64,000 bases of DNA, taken from an uncultured Clostridia bacterium (GTDB lineage Bacteria; Bacillota; Clostridia; Christensenellales; Aristaeellaceae). The stretch covers positions 1 to 64,000 of the forward strand of contig CAKTZR010000001.1 of assembly GCA_934636105.1 (NCBI GenBank), written 5' to 3'. Position 1 is the stretch's first letter. Every line of letters begins with the position of its first letter. The position numbers and the translations under genes are program-made. Under the pieces are notes generated by a model. The model did not search any database, was not told the DNA's origin, and saw only the letters and a program-made list of their open reading frames with translations. This document shows positions 18,385 to 26,577 of the stretch, one piece after another.

Positions 18385-19125
18385 ATGCACATGCGCACCA
18401 AAAAATGGGCGAAGCCGGAGTTGGCCGTCTGCCCGTATTTCACCGACGAGGCCGAAATCAAGCGCGGCCATTGGCGGGAGCAGTTTGAGCAGGATCAGCC
18501 GCTGTATCTGGAGCTGGGCTGCGGCAAAGGCGTTTCTACCGCCGCGATGGTGAAGGATAATCCGGAAATCAATTATGTGGTGATGGATATCACCTGCAAC
18601 GTGCTGGGCGACACGCGCCGCAACATCGAAAAGGCGTTTGGCGGCGAGCCGGTTAAGAATGTGATGATTGCGCGCTATGACATCAGCTACATCGAGAAGG
18701 TGTTTGCGCCGGAAGACCGGGTGGAGCGCATCTACATCAATTTCTGCAACCCGTGGACGAAACGGCCGAAATACGCTAAGCGCCGCCTGACGCATCCGCG
18801 CCAGCTGATGCAGTATCGCGACTTTCTGGTGGACGGCGGCGAAATCTGGTTTAAGACGGACGATACCGCGCTGTTCACCGAATCCATGCCGTATTTTGAC
18901 GCATGCGGGTTTGAACTGCGCTATCTGACCAGCGACTTGCACGCGGCGGGCGTTACGCCCAACTACATCAGCGAACACGAAATGAAATTCACCGCGCTGG
19001 GCGTGCCGATTAAATTCGCGCGCTTTGCGAAAAAGCCGGGCAGGGTAGACCTCGATCCCGTGCGCTGGGTGATGCCGGGCGCGTTTGCCCGCCTGCGCGA
19101 AGACGCGGAAGACGAAGAAGAATAA
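18385..19125 (+). CDS. trmB: tRNA (guanine-N7-)-methyltransferase TrmB
   Basis: 246 residues; methylates G46 of tRNA using SAM. It starts MHMRTKKWAKPELAVCPYF. The SAM-binding motif is PLYLELGCGKGVSTAAM; the TrmB signature is YINFCNPWTKRPKYAKRRLT, followed by WFKTDDTALF. The C-terminus has an acidic extension (REDAEDEEE). ATG 18385 is chosen because AGAGGAG lies 10 bases upstream; a longer reading from 18352 adds residues not typical of the family. The next gene starts 36 bases later, so the two may be cotranscribed. Confidence 0.95.
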   Translation: MHMRTKKWAKPELAVCPYFTDEAEIKRGHWREQFEQDQPLYLELGCGKGVSTAAMVKDNPEINYVVMDITCNVLGDTRRNIEKAFGGEPVKNVMIARYDISYIEKVFAPEDRVERIYINFCNPWTKRPKYAKRRLTHPRQLMQYRDFLVDGGEIWFKTDDTALFTESMPYFDACGFELRYLTSDLHAAGVTPNYISEHEMKFTALGVPIKFARFAKKPGRVDLDPVRWVMPGAFARLREDAEDEEE

Positions 19126-19161
19126 CGCAAAATCAGCCAAAGATAAACGGAGGAATGCGCC

Positions 19162-20037
19162 ATGTTTGCCGTGATCGTCAACCCGGTATCCGGCGGTGGA
19201 GAAGCCGCAAAGCTGGCCATCCGCGTTTCCGAACGGATTACCGCGCTGGGGCAGGAAAGCCGCCTGTTTGAAACCGCAGGCGACGGCGATGCGGCCAGAC
19301 AGACCCGCGCCGCGCTGGAGGCCGGGTGCGAGAACGTTGTCTGCATCGGCGGGGACGGCACGATCTGCGAAGCGACCGGGGAGCTTTGTTATAAGGATGC
19401 GACGTTTTATGTTGTGCCGGGCGGAACGGGCAACGACTTTGCCCGCGCGTTCCGTCTGCCCAAAGACCCGATGGCGGCGTTTGAGAGCCAGCTTGCGGGC
19501 GAGCCGGTTCAAATCGACTGCGGCCGGATGAACGGAAAGAGCTTTCTCAATGTCTCCGGATCGGGCTTTGACGTGGCGGTGCTGGAAAAAACCGAGGAAT
19601 TGAAGGCGATTTATCCGGGCGAAAAGGCATACCGCAAGGCGGTGCTTTCCGTGCTGGGGCGCTATAAGGCGTTTGAAGCGGAACTGATCATCGACGGTGG
19701 GGAAGCGACGCACGAGGCCTGCACCATCGTGGAAATCGCGAACGGCCAATGTATCGGCGGCGGCATGCGCGTTGCGCCGGACGCAAGGCTGGACGACGGT
19801 TATTTTGATGTGGTGGTGGTCAAAAAAGTGCCGCGGGCGCTGATTCCACTGCTTCTGCCGATGTTTATGCTGGGCTGGCACACGAAAATCGGCTTGGCGC
19901 GCGTGGTGCGGGCGAAAAATGTGACGATGCGCGCGGCCAACATGACCGTCAATCTGGATGGCAAGCTGCTCCGCGTGGATGAAGCGCGTTACGAGCTTCT
20001 GCCCGGCGCGATCCGCATGAAAAAACCGAAGCTGTAA
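19162..20037 (+). CDS. Diacylglycerol kinase / lipid kinase family protein (YegS/DgkB-like)
   Basis: 291 residues. It opens with MFAVIVNPVSGGGEAAKLAI and has the family's ATP-site motif CIGGDGTICEATGEL, then VPGGTGNDFARAF. The C-terminal beta domain ends ...AIRMKKPKL with GGGMRVAPDARLDDGYFDVV. Members phosphorylate diacylglycerol or related lipids to recycle them for phospholipid or teichoic acid synthesis; the exact lipid is not known here. CGGAGG is 9 bases before the ATG. It lies between trmB and a lipoprotein gene on the same strand. Confidence 0.88.
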   Translation: MFAVIVNPVSGGGEAAKLAIRVSERITALGQESRLFETAGDGDAARQTRAALEAGCENVVCIGGDGTICEATGELCYKDATFYVVPGGTGNDFARAFRLPKDPMAAFESQLAGEPVQIDCGRMNGKSFLNVSGSGFDVAVLEKTEELKAIYPGEKAYRKAVLSVLGRYKAFEAELIIDGGEATHEACTIVEIANGQCIGGGMRVAPDARLDDGYFDVVVVKKVPRALIPLLLPMFMLGWHTKIGLARVVRAKNVTMRAANMTVNLDGKLLRVDEARYELLPGAIRMKKPKL

Positions 20038-20110
20038 AATTTTGTCAAAGCGGGATTAAAAAGGCGTGTTCCTTCGTCTTATAGACAAAGAGAACACAAA
20101 AGGAGTGAGC

Positions 20111-21778
20111 ATGATGAAAAAACTCTTGTGCGCACTGGTCGCCCTTGCGCTGCTGCTGTGCGCGGCGTGCGGCGTTGGCGAAAGCCTGTTCGTGGATAAT
20201 CGGGAGACGGACAAGGTGTATCCCGAACGGCTGAATCTGCGCGATCAGCCGACTAAGAACGGCGCGATTCTCGGTCTGTATTACACGGGCACGGAGGTCA
20301 ATGTGCTCGCGGTGGAGAACGAGGAATATGACAAGGTCGAGGTTGGCGGCATGACCGGCTACATGGCTTCCGCCTATCTGATTCCGCAGGAGGAGATCAC
20401 CGCGCGTTACGGCGAGGATTCCGGCTTCGGCGACGGACGCGCGGCGGAAATCGACCTGAACGGCATGTGGATGACGAGCGTTCCGCTTCGCGAGACGATG
20501 GATAATGCGAGCGCATCGCTGGCGACGCTTAACGAAAGCAGCAAGGTCGGCCTGCTGGGCATTCTGGATAACTGGGCCTATATCTGGGCGGAGACGGATG
20601 ACGGGCGCAAGCTGGGCTATGTGCCGCTGGACGTGCTGACGGATGTGGGTGAGCTGAAGGTGAGCATCATCTCCAGCGGCAAGACGGATAAAAAGACCAT
20701 CCTGTACGATGCGCCGACGGCCAAGGCGAACGAAATCATGCGCCTGAGCAACGGCACGGCCTGTTTCAGCCTGTTCGGGCGCAAGGAGGGCGAGTGGCGG
20801 CGCGTGCGCGTGGGCGGCGTTTCCGGCTGGATCAAGTACACGCAGACGGCGAACCTGTACGCGCTGGGCAGCCAGATGCGCAGCGTTGTGCCGTATTATC
20901 CGCTGCTGATGCAGACCAAGAGCGACACGCTGCTTTATCAGGAGAAGGACGACGCGTCCAGCCGCTATATGACGCTGGGGCAGGGCATGTATGTCGAGCT
21001 GCTGGCCGAAAGCGACAATTACGCTTATGTCCGCACGAGCGAGGGCGGCGCGGGCGCGTATGACTGCGGCGACTACGGTTTCCTGCCGATTGCCAACCTG
21101 TCTTTGGCACAGGCGAGCCAGAGCATCGGCGTGGCGCAGGCGGATGACGAGGATCTGCCCGTCGTCGTGCTGGGCGACCCGGATAACGAAAAAGAGATCA
21201 TCGGCGCGCTGTGCAGCGGCGCGCAGGCGCGGATTACATCCTATACGCAGACGGATTATATTCAGATTTCGCTGGGCACGCTGGTCGGCTATGTCAAAAA
21301 GAGCCAGATCCGCGTGCTGACCACGCCGGATGAGCCGCTCTCCGACCGCATTCCGCAGCGCGCGACGGCCAAGACGGATGTGGATATCCGCGTCAGGCCG
21401 GAGGTCAAGGCGGATACGGTGGAATCCATCGCGTCGGGCACGCGCATGTATATGCTCGGCAAATTCGGCGATTGGGCCTATGTGCTGGCGGGCGATTCGC
21501 CTTCGCTGGATGTGACAGCCCAGACGGCGGATCGTGCGGGCTTTGTGCCGCTGGCGGCGCTGAATGCTCCGGCCAGCACGACGCACCTGACGGCTTCCGT
21601 CATCAAGGATAAGGTGAACGTGCGCAGCGAGGCGGACAGCCAGAACGGCGCAATCATCGATAAGGCGCGCACAGGCGAGCTTCTGCTGGTCACCGATTAC
21701 GGCAACAAGTGGACGGGCGTCGTTCTGCCGGATGGCAAGCGCGGCTACATTATGACGGAATACCTGCAATTTGATTGA
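20111..21778 (+). CDS. SH3-domain (bacterial) putative lipoprotein
   Basis: 555 residues from ATG 20111 (AGGAG 5 bases upstream; a second ATG at 20114 has better spacing). The N-terminus MMKKLLCALVALALLLCAAC is a signal sequence ending in a cysteine with an imperfect lipobox (CAAC). At least three bacterial SH3 units are visible: near 40-95 (LNLRDQPTKNGAILG), near 415-460 (VDIRVRPEVKADTV) and at the C-terminus (VNVRSEADSQNGAIID ... YIMTEYLQFD), with less clear ones between. SH3b domains generally bind cell-wall peptides. There is no catalytic domain, so a wall-bound or adaptor role is inferred. It is followed by a terminator. Confidence 0.8.
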   Translation: MMKKLLCALVALALLLCAACGVGESLFVDNRETDKVYPERLNLRDQPTKNGAILGLYYTGTEVNVLAVENEEYDKVEVGGMTGYMASAYLIPQEEITARYGEDSGFGDGRAAEIDLNGMWMTSVPLRETMDNASASLATLNESSKVGLLGILDNWAYIWAETDDGRKLGYVPLDVLTDVGELKVSIISSGKTDKKTILYDAPTAKANEIMRLSNGTACFSLFGRKEGEWRRVRVGGVSGWIKYTQTANLYALGSQMRSVVPYYPLLMQTKSDTLLYQEKDDASSRYMTLGQGMYVELLAESDNYAYVRTSEGGAGAYDCGDYGFLPIANLSLAQASQSIGVAQADDEDLPVVVLGDPDNEKEIIGALCSGAQARITSYTQTDYIQISLGTLVGYVKKSQIRVLTTPDEPLSDRIPQRATAKTDVDIRVRPEVKADTVESIASGTRMYMLGKFGDWAYVLAGDSPSLDVTAQTADRAGFVPLAALNAPASTTHLTASVIKDKVNVRSEADSQNGAIIDKARTGELLLVTDYGNKWTGVVLPDGKRGYIMTEYLQFD

Positions 21779-21796
21779 GCACAGACAGAAATGAGA

Positions 21797-21836
21797 AATG
21801 CGGGCGCGGGATTCAAACCGCGTCCGCGTTTTGCTT
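21797..21836 (+). terminator. Terminator after the SH3 lipoprotein
   Basis: 10-bp stem GCGGGCGCGG / CCGCGTCCGC (21800-21809 with 21818-21827, one G-T pair), then a T-rich tail. Confidence 0.75.
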
Positions 21837-22052
21837 TTATGAGTAGAGCGTTTGCATGAAATAACAGATTCAATCGGCATATATGCAAAAAACGGTATCT
21901 TGAGCGAAAAAAGAGGCTGTTTTTCGTCGATTTATGGAAGTTTGCGTTTTGTCGCGTCATGGTGTGCAAAAGAATGCACAGGCTTGCACAAATGCGGGGC
22001 GGGGAATTCAGCGGAATACCGAAATGCAGGAGAAAGCCTGAAAAGCACGGAC
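21837..22052. other. Non-coding stretch without recognised content
   Basis: Part of the 345-base gap before the HPr gene. AT-richer than its surroundings, with several short repeats of TGCA-type words. Overlapping open frames on both strands lack ribosome sites and family resemblance. No riboswitch or RNA gene was recognised. Confidence 0.4.
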
Positions 22053-22081
22053 TTGCAAGGCGGCGGCCATTCGGGTATAAT
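22053..22081 (+). promoter_or_regulatory. Promoter of the HPr-like gene
   Basis: -35 TTGCAA (22053-22058), 17-bp spacer, perfect -10 TATAAT (22076-22081), about 36 bases before the start codon. Confidence 0.8.
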
Positions 22082-22123
22082 ACCCTCTCGCGGCGGAAAA
22101 GCCGCAGAGAAGGAGATGTGCTC

Positions 22124-22381
22124 ATGAAACAGTTCAGCTATGTTTTGACCAATCAGGACGGGCTGCATACTCGGCCCATGAGCAGCCTGATGCGGGAAGC
22201 AGCCCGTTTCAGCAGCAGGGTTCGCTTGAAAAACGGCGCAAAAACGGCTCTGCTTGCGCAGATGCGCGACGTGATGGGGCTTGATATGCGGTGCGGAAGC
22301 AAAGTGACCGTCACCGTGGAGGGGAAAGACGAAGAAGCGGCCGTCGCGGCGATTCAGAATTACTTCGTGGATCACCTGTAA
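22124..22381 (+). CDS. HPr family phosphocarrier protein lacking the regulatory serine
   Basis: 85 residues, normal HPr length. The PEP-dependent phosphorylation site is intact: NQDGLHTRPMSS, with His15 followed by Thr16-Arg17-Pro18. The usual serine at position 46, target of HPr kinase, is Gln46 (ALLAQMRDVMGLDM). So it could still accept phosphate from enzyme I but not be controlled by HprK in the usual way. AAGGAG lies 9 bases before ATG 22124; the frame is open further upstream but without family resemblance. No PTS permease or enzyme I gene is nearby. It may be a regulatory HPr paralogue rather than the main sugar-transport HPr. Confidence 0.88.
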   Translation: MKQFSYVLTNQDGLHTRPMSSLMREAARFSSRVRLKNGAKTALLAQMRDVMGLDMRCGSKVTVTVEGKDEEAAVAAIQNYFVDHL

Positions 22382-22422
22382 GCGGCGCTTATGATTTGAA
22401 AAACTAGAACTGCATAAGAAAC

Positions 22423-22447
22423 GCGGACGCGCGATGCGCGCCCCTAC
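22423..22447 (-). repeat. Dispersed palindromic repeat, family A, copy 2
   Basis: Inverted copy of the element at 8905-8929 with one difference (ATC for ATT in the centre). It faces copy 3 across 17 bases. Confidence 0.7.
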
Positions 22448-22464
22448 AACGCTTTTCGCCGATT

Positions 22465-22489
22465 GTAGGAGCGGACATTGCGTGTCCGC
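22465..22489 (+). repeat. Dispersed palindromic repeat, family A, copy 3
   Basis: 25-bp copy starting GTAGGAGCGGAC and ending GTGTCCGC, with compensatory changes that keep the palindrome. Lies just past the 3' end of the 22508-23638 gene and may help terminate it. Confidence 0.65.
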
Positions 22490-22507
22490 GATCTGTTTAG
22501 GGATGTT

Positions 22508-23638
22508 TTATCGTTTCGGTTTAGACAGGCCGAAGGTCATGAATTCGCATTCCAGGCGGCCGTTGTAGAAGCGGCGCTTCTTATCGGCGCGGCGGCCGAA
22601 GCAGCGCTCAAACCCGGGATGAGACGTGATGGCGGAAAGCGACCAGCCGGGGTTGGCGCGGAGCATCTGCCCCATGTCGCGATACAGCGTCTCGCAGGCT
22701 CTGCGGTCGCTCAGGCGCTCGCCATAAGGCGGGTTGCAGAGGAACACACCCTGCGGCTCGCTGCGCCTGCAATCGCGCATATCGGCGACCTCGAAGCGGA
22801 CGCGCCCGGCTAAGCCGGCCTGTTTCAAATGGCGGTTCGCCAGCTCGACGGCTTCGGGATCGATGTCTGAACCGGAAATGCCTTCGATTCGCGACGGGTT
22901 AAATTCCGCGCGCGCCTGTTCGCGGATGTCGCCGAACGCCTCCGTCGGCATGCCGCGCCAGGACTCGATGGCAAATTCGCGGTTCAGCCCCGGCGCGCGG
23001 TGCGCCATGCGCATGGCGGCTTCGATCATCAGCGTGCCCGTGCCGCACATGGGGTCGTGCAGAGGCATGCCGGGCCGCCAAGGGCTGAGCGTGACTAGCG
23101 CGGCGGCGAGAGTTTCGCGCAGCGGCGCTTCGCCGTTCCACGTGCGGTAGCCGCGGCGGTTGAGCGCCGTTCCGCTTGCATCGAGCGTGAGCTGGGCGAT
23201 ATCGCCGTGCAGCGCAACGTCGATGGAGACGGTCTCCGCATCCTCCGCAAACCAATCCGTGTGATAGCGGCCGCGCAGGCGCTCGACAATCGCCTTTTTC
23301 GTGATGGACTGGCAGTCGCGCACGCTCATCAGTTGACTGCGGGCGCACTTGCCGTTCACCGGGAAACGGGTGTGTTCGCCGATGAAATCCTCCCACGGCA
23401 GGGCGCGGACGCCCTCGAAAAGCTCCTCAAAACTGCGCGCTTCAAACCGGCCCATAACCAGCAGAATGCGGTCGGCACAACGGGCGTGCAGGTTGGCGCG
23501 GAAAGCATCCTCAAACGTACCGAAAAAACGCGCGCCACCGTTTTCGGCCTTCGCGTCGAGGCCGAGCCGCGCCAGCTCGCGGGCAACGACGCCCTCCAGA
23601 CCGAAGGCGGCGGTGGCTATCCATTCAAAACGATCCAT
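22508..23638 (-). CDS. THUMP-domain class I SAM-dependent RNA methyltransferase (RlmL/YpsC-like)
   Basis: 376 residues. An N-terminal ferredoxin-like/THUMP region (about 1-155, MDRFEWIATAAFGLEGVVAR) is followed by a Rossmann methyltransferase domain. Visible motifs are the SAM loop HDPMCGTGTLMIEAAM, an acidic SGSDIDPEAVELA and the N6/N2-methyltransferase box FLCNPPYGERL. The family methylates guanine in 23S rRNA or tRNA (RlmL, Trm14 and YpsC types); the exact target is not decided here. GGAGG precedes ATG 23638. It has its own promoter on the minus strand. Confidence 0.9.
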   Translation of the reverse strand: MDRFEWIATAAFGLEGVVARELARLGLDAKAENGGARFFGTFEDAFRANLHARCADRILLVMGRFEARSFEELFEGVRALPWEDFIGEHTRFPVNGKCARSQLMSVRDCQSITKKAIVERLRGRYHTDWFAEDAETVSIDVALHGDIAQLTLDASGTALNRRGYRTWNGEAPLRETLAAALVTLSPWRPGMPLHDPMCGTGTLMIEAAMRMAHRAPGLNREFAIESWRGMPTEAFGDIREQARAEFNPSRIEGISGSDIDPEAVELANRHLKQAGLAGRVRFEVADMRDCRRSEPQGVFLCNPPYGERLSDRRACETLYRDMGQMLRANPGWSLSAITSHPGFERCFGRRADKKRRFYNGRLECEFMTFGLSKPKR

Positions 23639-23678
23639 CTTTTTCCTCCGAAAGCAATCGACAGGGTATTTCGGATAT

Positions 23679-23708
23679 AGTATAGCAGGCGGCGGGAGAA
23701 GCCGTCAA
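23679..23708 (-). promoter_or_regulatory. Promoter of the RNA methyltransferase gene
   Basis: Minus strand: -35 TTGACG (23708-23703), 18-bp spacer, -10 TATACT (23684-23679). Confidence 0.7.
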
Positions 23709-23821
23709 TGAAAACATCAGACGTTCAGACAAAAACAGACGAAAACGCGCGGAAAAACGGCCGATAAACATAAAAAAATGCACAAAGTCAATGGCGGGGG
23801 CTGTTCAAAACCGGAAATTGT

Positions 23822-23830
23822 TGCTATACT
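23822..23830 (+). promoter_or_regulatory. Extended -10 promoter of fba
   Basis: TGC-TATACT (TATACT at 23825-23830) is an extended -10. The -35 region TGTTCA, 17 bases upstream, is weak. The leader before the aldolase start is about 60 bases. Confidence 0.6.
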
Positions 23831-23897
23831 AACGAAGGAAGATATCCGTAAAGGCCGCGCGCGAAACGCGGCGACATGATAGAAGGAGTGATTCTCA

Positions 23898-24842
23898 ATG
23901 GGTCTTGTTACCTCTACCGAGATGTTTAAGAAGGCGTATGAGGGCCATTATGCCATCGGCGCGTTCAACGTCAACAACATGGAAATCATTCAGGGCATCA
24001 CCGAGGCGGCCACGATGGAAAAGGCGCCGGTGATTCTTCAGGTGTCCAAGGGCGCGCGCGCCTATGCCAAGCATGTGTATCTGGTGAAGCTGGTCGAGGC
24101 CGCGCTGCTGGATGCGCAGGAGAGCGGCGTGGATCTGCCGATCGTGCTGCACCTGGATCACGGTCCGGACTTTGAAACCTGCAAGGCCTGCATCGACGGC
24201 GGTTTTACTTCCGTTATGATCGACGGCTCTCACCTGCCGTTTGAGGAGAACATCAAGCTGACCCGCCAGGTTGTGGAATATGCGCACGACCACGGCGTTG
24301 TGGTCGAGGGCGAGTTGGGCCGTCTGGCCGGCGTCGAGGACGACGTGAAGGTTGGCGACGACGACGCGCTCTACACCGATCCCAACGAGGTCGAGGAGTT
24401 TGTGAAGGCGACCGGCGTTGATTCGCTGGCCATCGCCATCGGCACGAGCCACGGCGCGTTCAAGTTCAAGGGCGAGCCGCATCTGCGCTTTGACATTCTG
24501 GAGAAGGTTTCCGAAAAGCTGCCGGGCTTCCCGATCGTGCTCCACGGCGCTTCCTCCGTCATGCCGGAGTATGTGCAGATGATTAACCAGTACGGCGGCA
24601 ACATTCCGGGCGCGCAGGGCGTGCCGGAGGAGATGCTCCGTCAGGCCGCGTCCATGGCCGTCTGCAAGATCAACGTGGACTCCGACCTGCGTCTGGCGAT
24701 GACCGGCGTGATCCGCAAGCAGTTTGCGGAGCATCCGGATCAGTTCGATCCGCGCCAGTACCTCAAGCCCGCGCGCATCGCGCTTCGCGACATGGTTCGC
24801 CATAAGATCGTGAACGTCATGGGCTGCAACGGCAAGGCGTAA
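23898..24842 (+). CDS. fba: Class II fructose-bisphosphate aldolase
   Basis: 314 residues; zinc-dependent glycolytic/gluconeogenic cleavage of fructose-1,6-bisphosphate. It starts MGLVTSTEMFKKAYEGHYA. Visible motifs are AFNVNNMEIIQG, the metal/catalytic LHLDHGPDFETCKACID, MIDGSHLPFEENI, VEGELGRLAGVEDD, the metal histidine in GTSHGAFK and LHGASSVMPEYV. Ends ...KIVNVMGCNGKA. GAAGGAG is about 8 bases before the ATG. It stands alone, between its own promoter and a terminator. Confidence 0.96.
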   Translation: MGLVTSTEMFKKAYEGHYAIGAFNVNNMEIIQGITEAATMEKAPVILQVSKGARAYAKHVYLVKLVEAALLDAQESGVDLPIVLHLDHGPDFETCKACIDGGFTSVMIDGSHLPFEENIKLTRQVVEYAHDHGVVVEGELGRLAGVEDDVKVGDDDALYTDPNEVEEFVKATGVDSLAIAIGTSHGAFKFKGEPHLRFDILEKVSEKLPGFPIVLHGASSVMPEYVQMINQYGGNIPGAQGVPEEMLRQAASMAVCKINVDSDLRLAMTGVIRKQFAEHPDQFDPRQYLKPARIALRDMVRHKIVNVMGCNGKA

Positions 24843-24854
24843 AATCGGCTTCAA

Positions 24855-24887
24855 GGGGCTGTCCGCTTCGGCGGGCGGCTCTTTTTT
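24855..24887 (+). terminator. Terminator of fba
   Basis: 11-bp stem GGGCTGTCCGC / GCGGGCGGCTC with G-T pairs, a TTCG tetraloop (24867-24870) and a T-run at 24882-24887. Confidence 0.8.
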
Positions 24888-24953
24888 GATGGATTGGCGC
24901 AGAAATTGCCCGCTTCTTTACGGAAACTGAACGGTCGGGTCAGTGCGTTTGGC

Positions 24954-24983
24954 TTGACATGAAACGTCCTTTTCCGATATACT
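24954..24983 (+). promoter_or_regulatory. Promoter of the DUF1538 / P-II-like operon
   Basis: -35 TTGACA (24954-24959), 18-bp spacer, -10 TATACT (24978-24983), about 70 bases before the start codon. Confidence 0.75.
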
Positions 24984-25053
24984 TATATAAACAGATTGAA
25001 CGTATCGGCCATGCGGCCGGTTCAAATTTGGAATCGGAAAGGACAGCGATTCA

Positions 25054-26577
25054 ATGAACCCCAAACTCAAGGAAAAGCTGATGGAATCCCTGACGGCGGT
25101 GCTGCCCATCACGCTCGTCGTGCTGGCGCTGAGCGTCGTGATCGTGCCGATGGACATCGGCACGGCAGTGATGTTTACGGTGGGCGCGGTGCTGCTCGTG
25201 TTCGGCATGGGCCTGTTTCAGCTGGGCGCTGAAATGGCGATGTCGCCGCTGGGCGAGGGTCTCGGCGTGCAGATGGAGCGCGTGAAGAAAATTCCCGTCA
25301 TTGTAGCCATTGCGTTTGTGATGGGCGTGATTATCACCATCGCCGAGCCGGATCTGCAGGTGCTCGCCCAGCAGGTGCCGTCCATTCCGAATAAGGTATT
25401 GATTTACTCGGTTGCCGTCGGCGTGGGCGCGTTTCTGGCGCTGGCGGTTGTGCGCATTTTGAAGCGCATCAGCCTGTCCAAACTGCTGCTGACGCTGTAC
25501 GGCCTGCTGGCGGTGGTTTCGATTTTTGTGCCCGAAAGCTTTCTGGCCGTGGCCTATGACTCCGGCGGCGTGACGACCGGGCCGATTACCGTGCCGTTCA
25601 TCATGGCGATGGGCGTAGGCATGGCGGCGGTGCGCGGCGACAAGGACGCGGCGAGCGACAGCTTCGGTCTGGTGGCGCTTTCCAGCGTCGGGCCGATTCT
25701 GGCGGTGCTGTTGCTGGGCTGTTTTTTCAACCCGCAGGACGCGGCCTATACGCCGACGGTTGTGCCGAAAGTGGCGACGACGAAGGATGTTGCGCTGACC
25801 TTTGCGGACGACCTGCCGCACTACATGGCGGAAGTCGCGATGTCCATCCTGCCGATTATCGCGGTGTTTTTTATCTTCCAGATCATGACGCATCGCTATC
25901 AGAAGCGCCAACGGCGGCGCGTGCTGGTTGGCTTTGCGTATACGTTTGCCGGTCTGGTGCTGTTCCTGTGCGGCGTGAACGTGGGCTTCGGCCCGGTCGG
26001 CACGGTGCTTGGACGCTCGCTGGCGCAGCCGGGGTATAAGTGGCTGCTTGTGCCCATCGGCATGCTGATCGGCTTCTTTATCGTCAAGGCCGAGCCTGCG
26101 ATTCAGGTGCTCAATCGACAGATTCAGAGCGTGACCAGCGGCGCAATTTCCGCGCGGGCGATGAACCGCTGTCTGTCCGTCGGCGTATCCGTCAGCGTCG
26201 GTCTGGCGATGCTGCGCGTGGTGACGGGCATTCCGATTGCGTATATCCTGATTCCCGGCTATGCGCTGGCGCTGGGGCTTTCGTTTGTCGTACCGCCGAT
26301 TTTCGTCGGCATTGCGTTCGACTCCGGCGGCGTGGCCAGCGGCCCGATGACGACGACCTTTTTGCTGCCGCTGAGCATCGGCGCATGCGAAACGCTGGGC
26401 GGCAACGTGATGACGGACGCTTTCGGCGTGGTTGCGCTGGTTGCGCTGACGCCGCTGATTGCGGTGCAGCTGATGGGCGTCGCTTACCGAATCAAGACGA
26501 GCCGCGTCGAGAAGCGGGCTGTGCCTGCGTTTGACGGGCGGGATGAAATTGTCGAGCTGGAGGAGGAATGGGCATGA
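25054..26577 (+). CDS. DUF1538 membrane protein with two fused repeats (UmpAB-like transporter)
   Basis: 507 residues, very hydrophobic, with about 12-14 membrane segments. The two halves are related: AYDSGGVTTGPITVPFIMAM in the first half matches AFDSGGVASGPMTTTFLLPL in the second, each followed by DSFGLVALSSVGP or DAFGVVALVALTP. DUF1538 proteins called UmpA and UmpB have been described as paired subunits of a Na+/H+ antiporter; here both units are in one chain, so cation/proton antiport is a reasonable inference, not proven. GGAAAGGA lies upstream of ATG 25054. The next gene overlaps by four bases and encodes a P-II-like protein, suggesting ligand-controlled transport. Confidence 0.82.
   Translation: MNPKLKEKLMESLTAVLPITLVVLALSVVIVPMDIGTAVMFTVGAVLLVFGMGLFQLGAEMAMSPLGEGLGVQMERVKKIPVIVAIAFVMGVIITIAEPDLQVLAQQVPSIPNKVLIYSVAVGVGAFLALAVVRILKRISLSKLLLTLYGLLAVVSIFVPESFLAVAYDSGGVTTGPITVPFIMAMGVGMAAVRGDKDAASDSFGLVALSSVGPILAVLLLGCFFNPQDAAYTPTVVPKVATTKDVALTFADDLPHYMAEVAMSILPIIAVFFIFQIMTHRYQKRQRRRVLVGFAYTFAGLVLFLCGVNVGFGPVGTVLGRSLAQPGYKWLLVPIGMLIGFFIVKAEPAIQVLNRQIQSVTSGAISARAMNRCLSVGVSVSVGLAMLRVVTGIPIAYILIPGYALALGLSFVVPPIFVGIAFDSGGVASGPMTTTFLLPLSIGACETLGGNVMTDAFGVVALVALTPLIAVQLMGVAYRIKTSRVEKRAVPAFDGRDEIVELEEEWA

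Noticed and set aside
10053..18461. A 2,802-codon open frame on the minus strand opposite the giant repeat protein
   Set aside because: It mirrors the GC-rich codon pattern of the plus-strand gene, is rich in Arg/His/Ala without domain resemblance, and spans several genes. The plus strand has signal peptide, ribosome site and clear domains.
21745..22125. Overlapping small open frames on both strands between the SH3 lipoprotein and HPr genes
   Set aside because: No ribosome sites and no recognisable features; they run across a terminator and a promoter.
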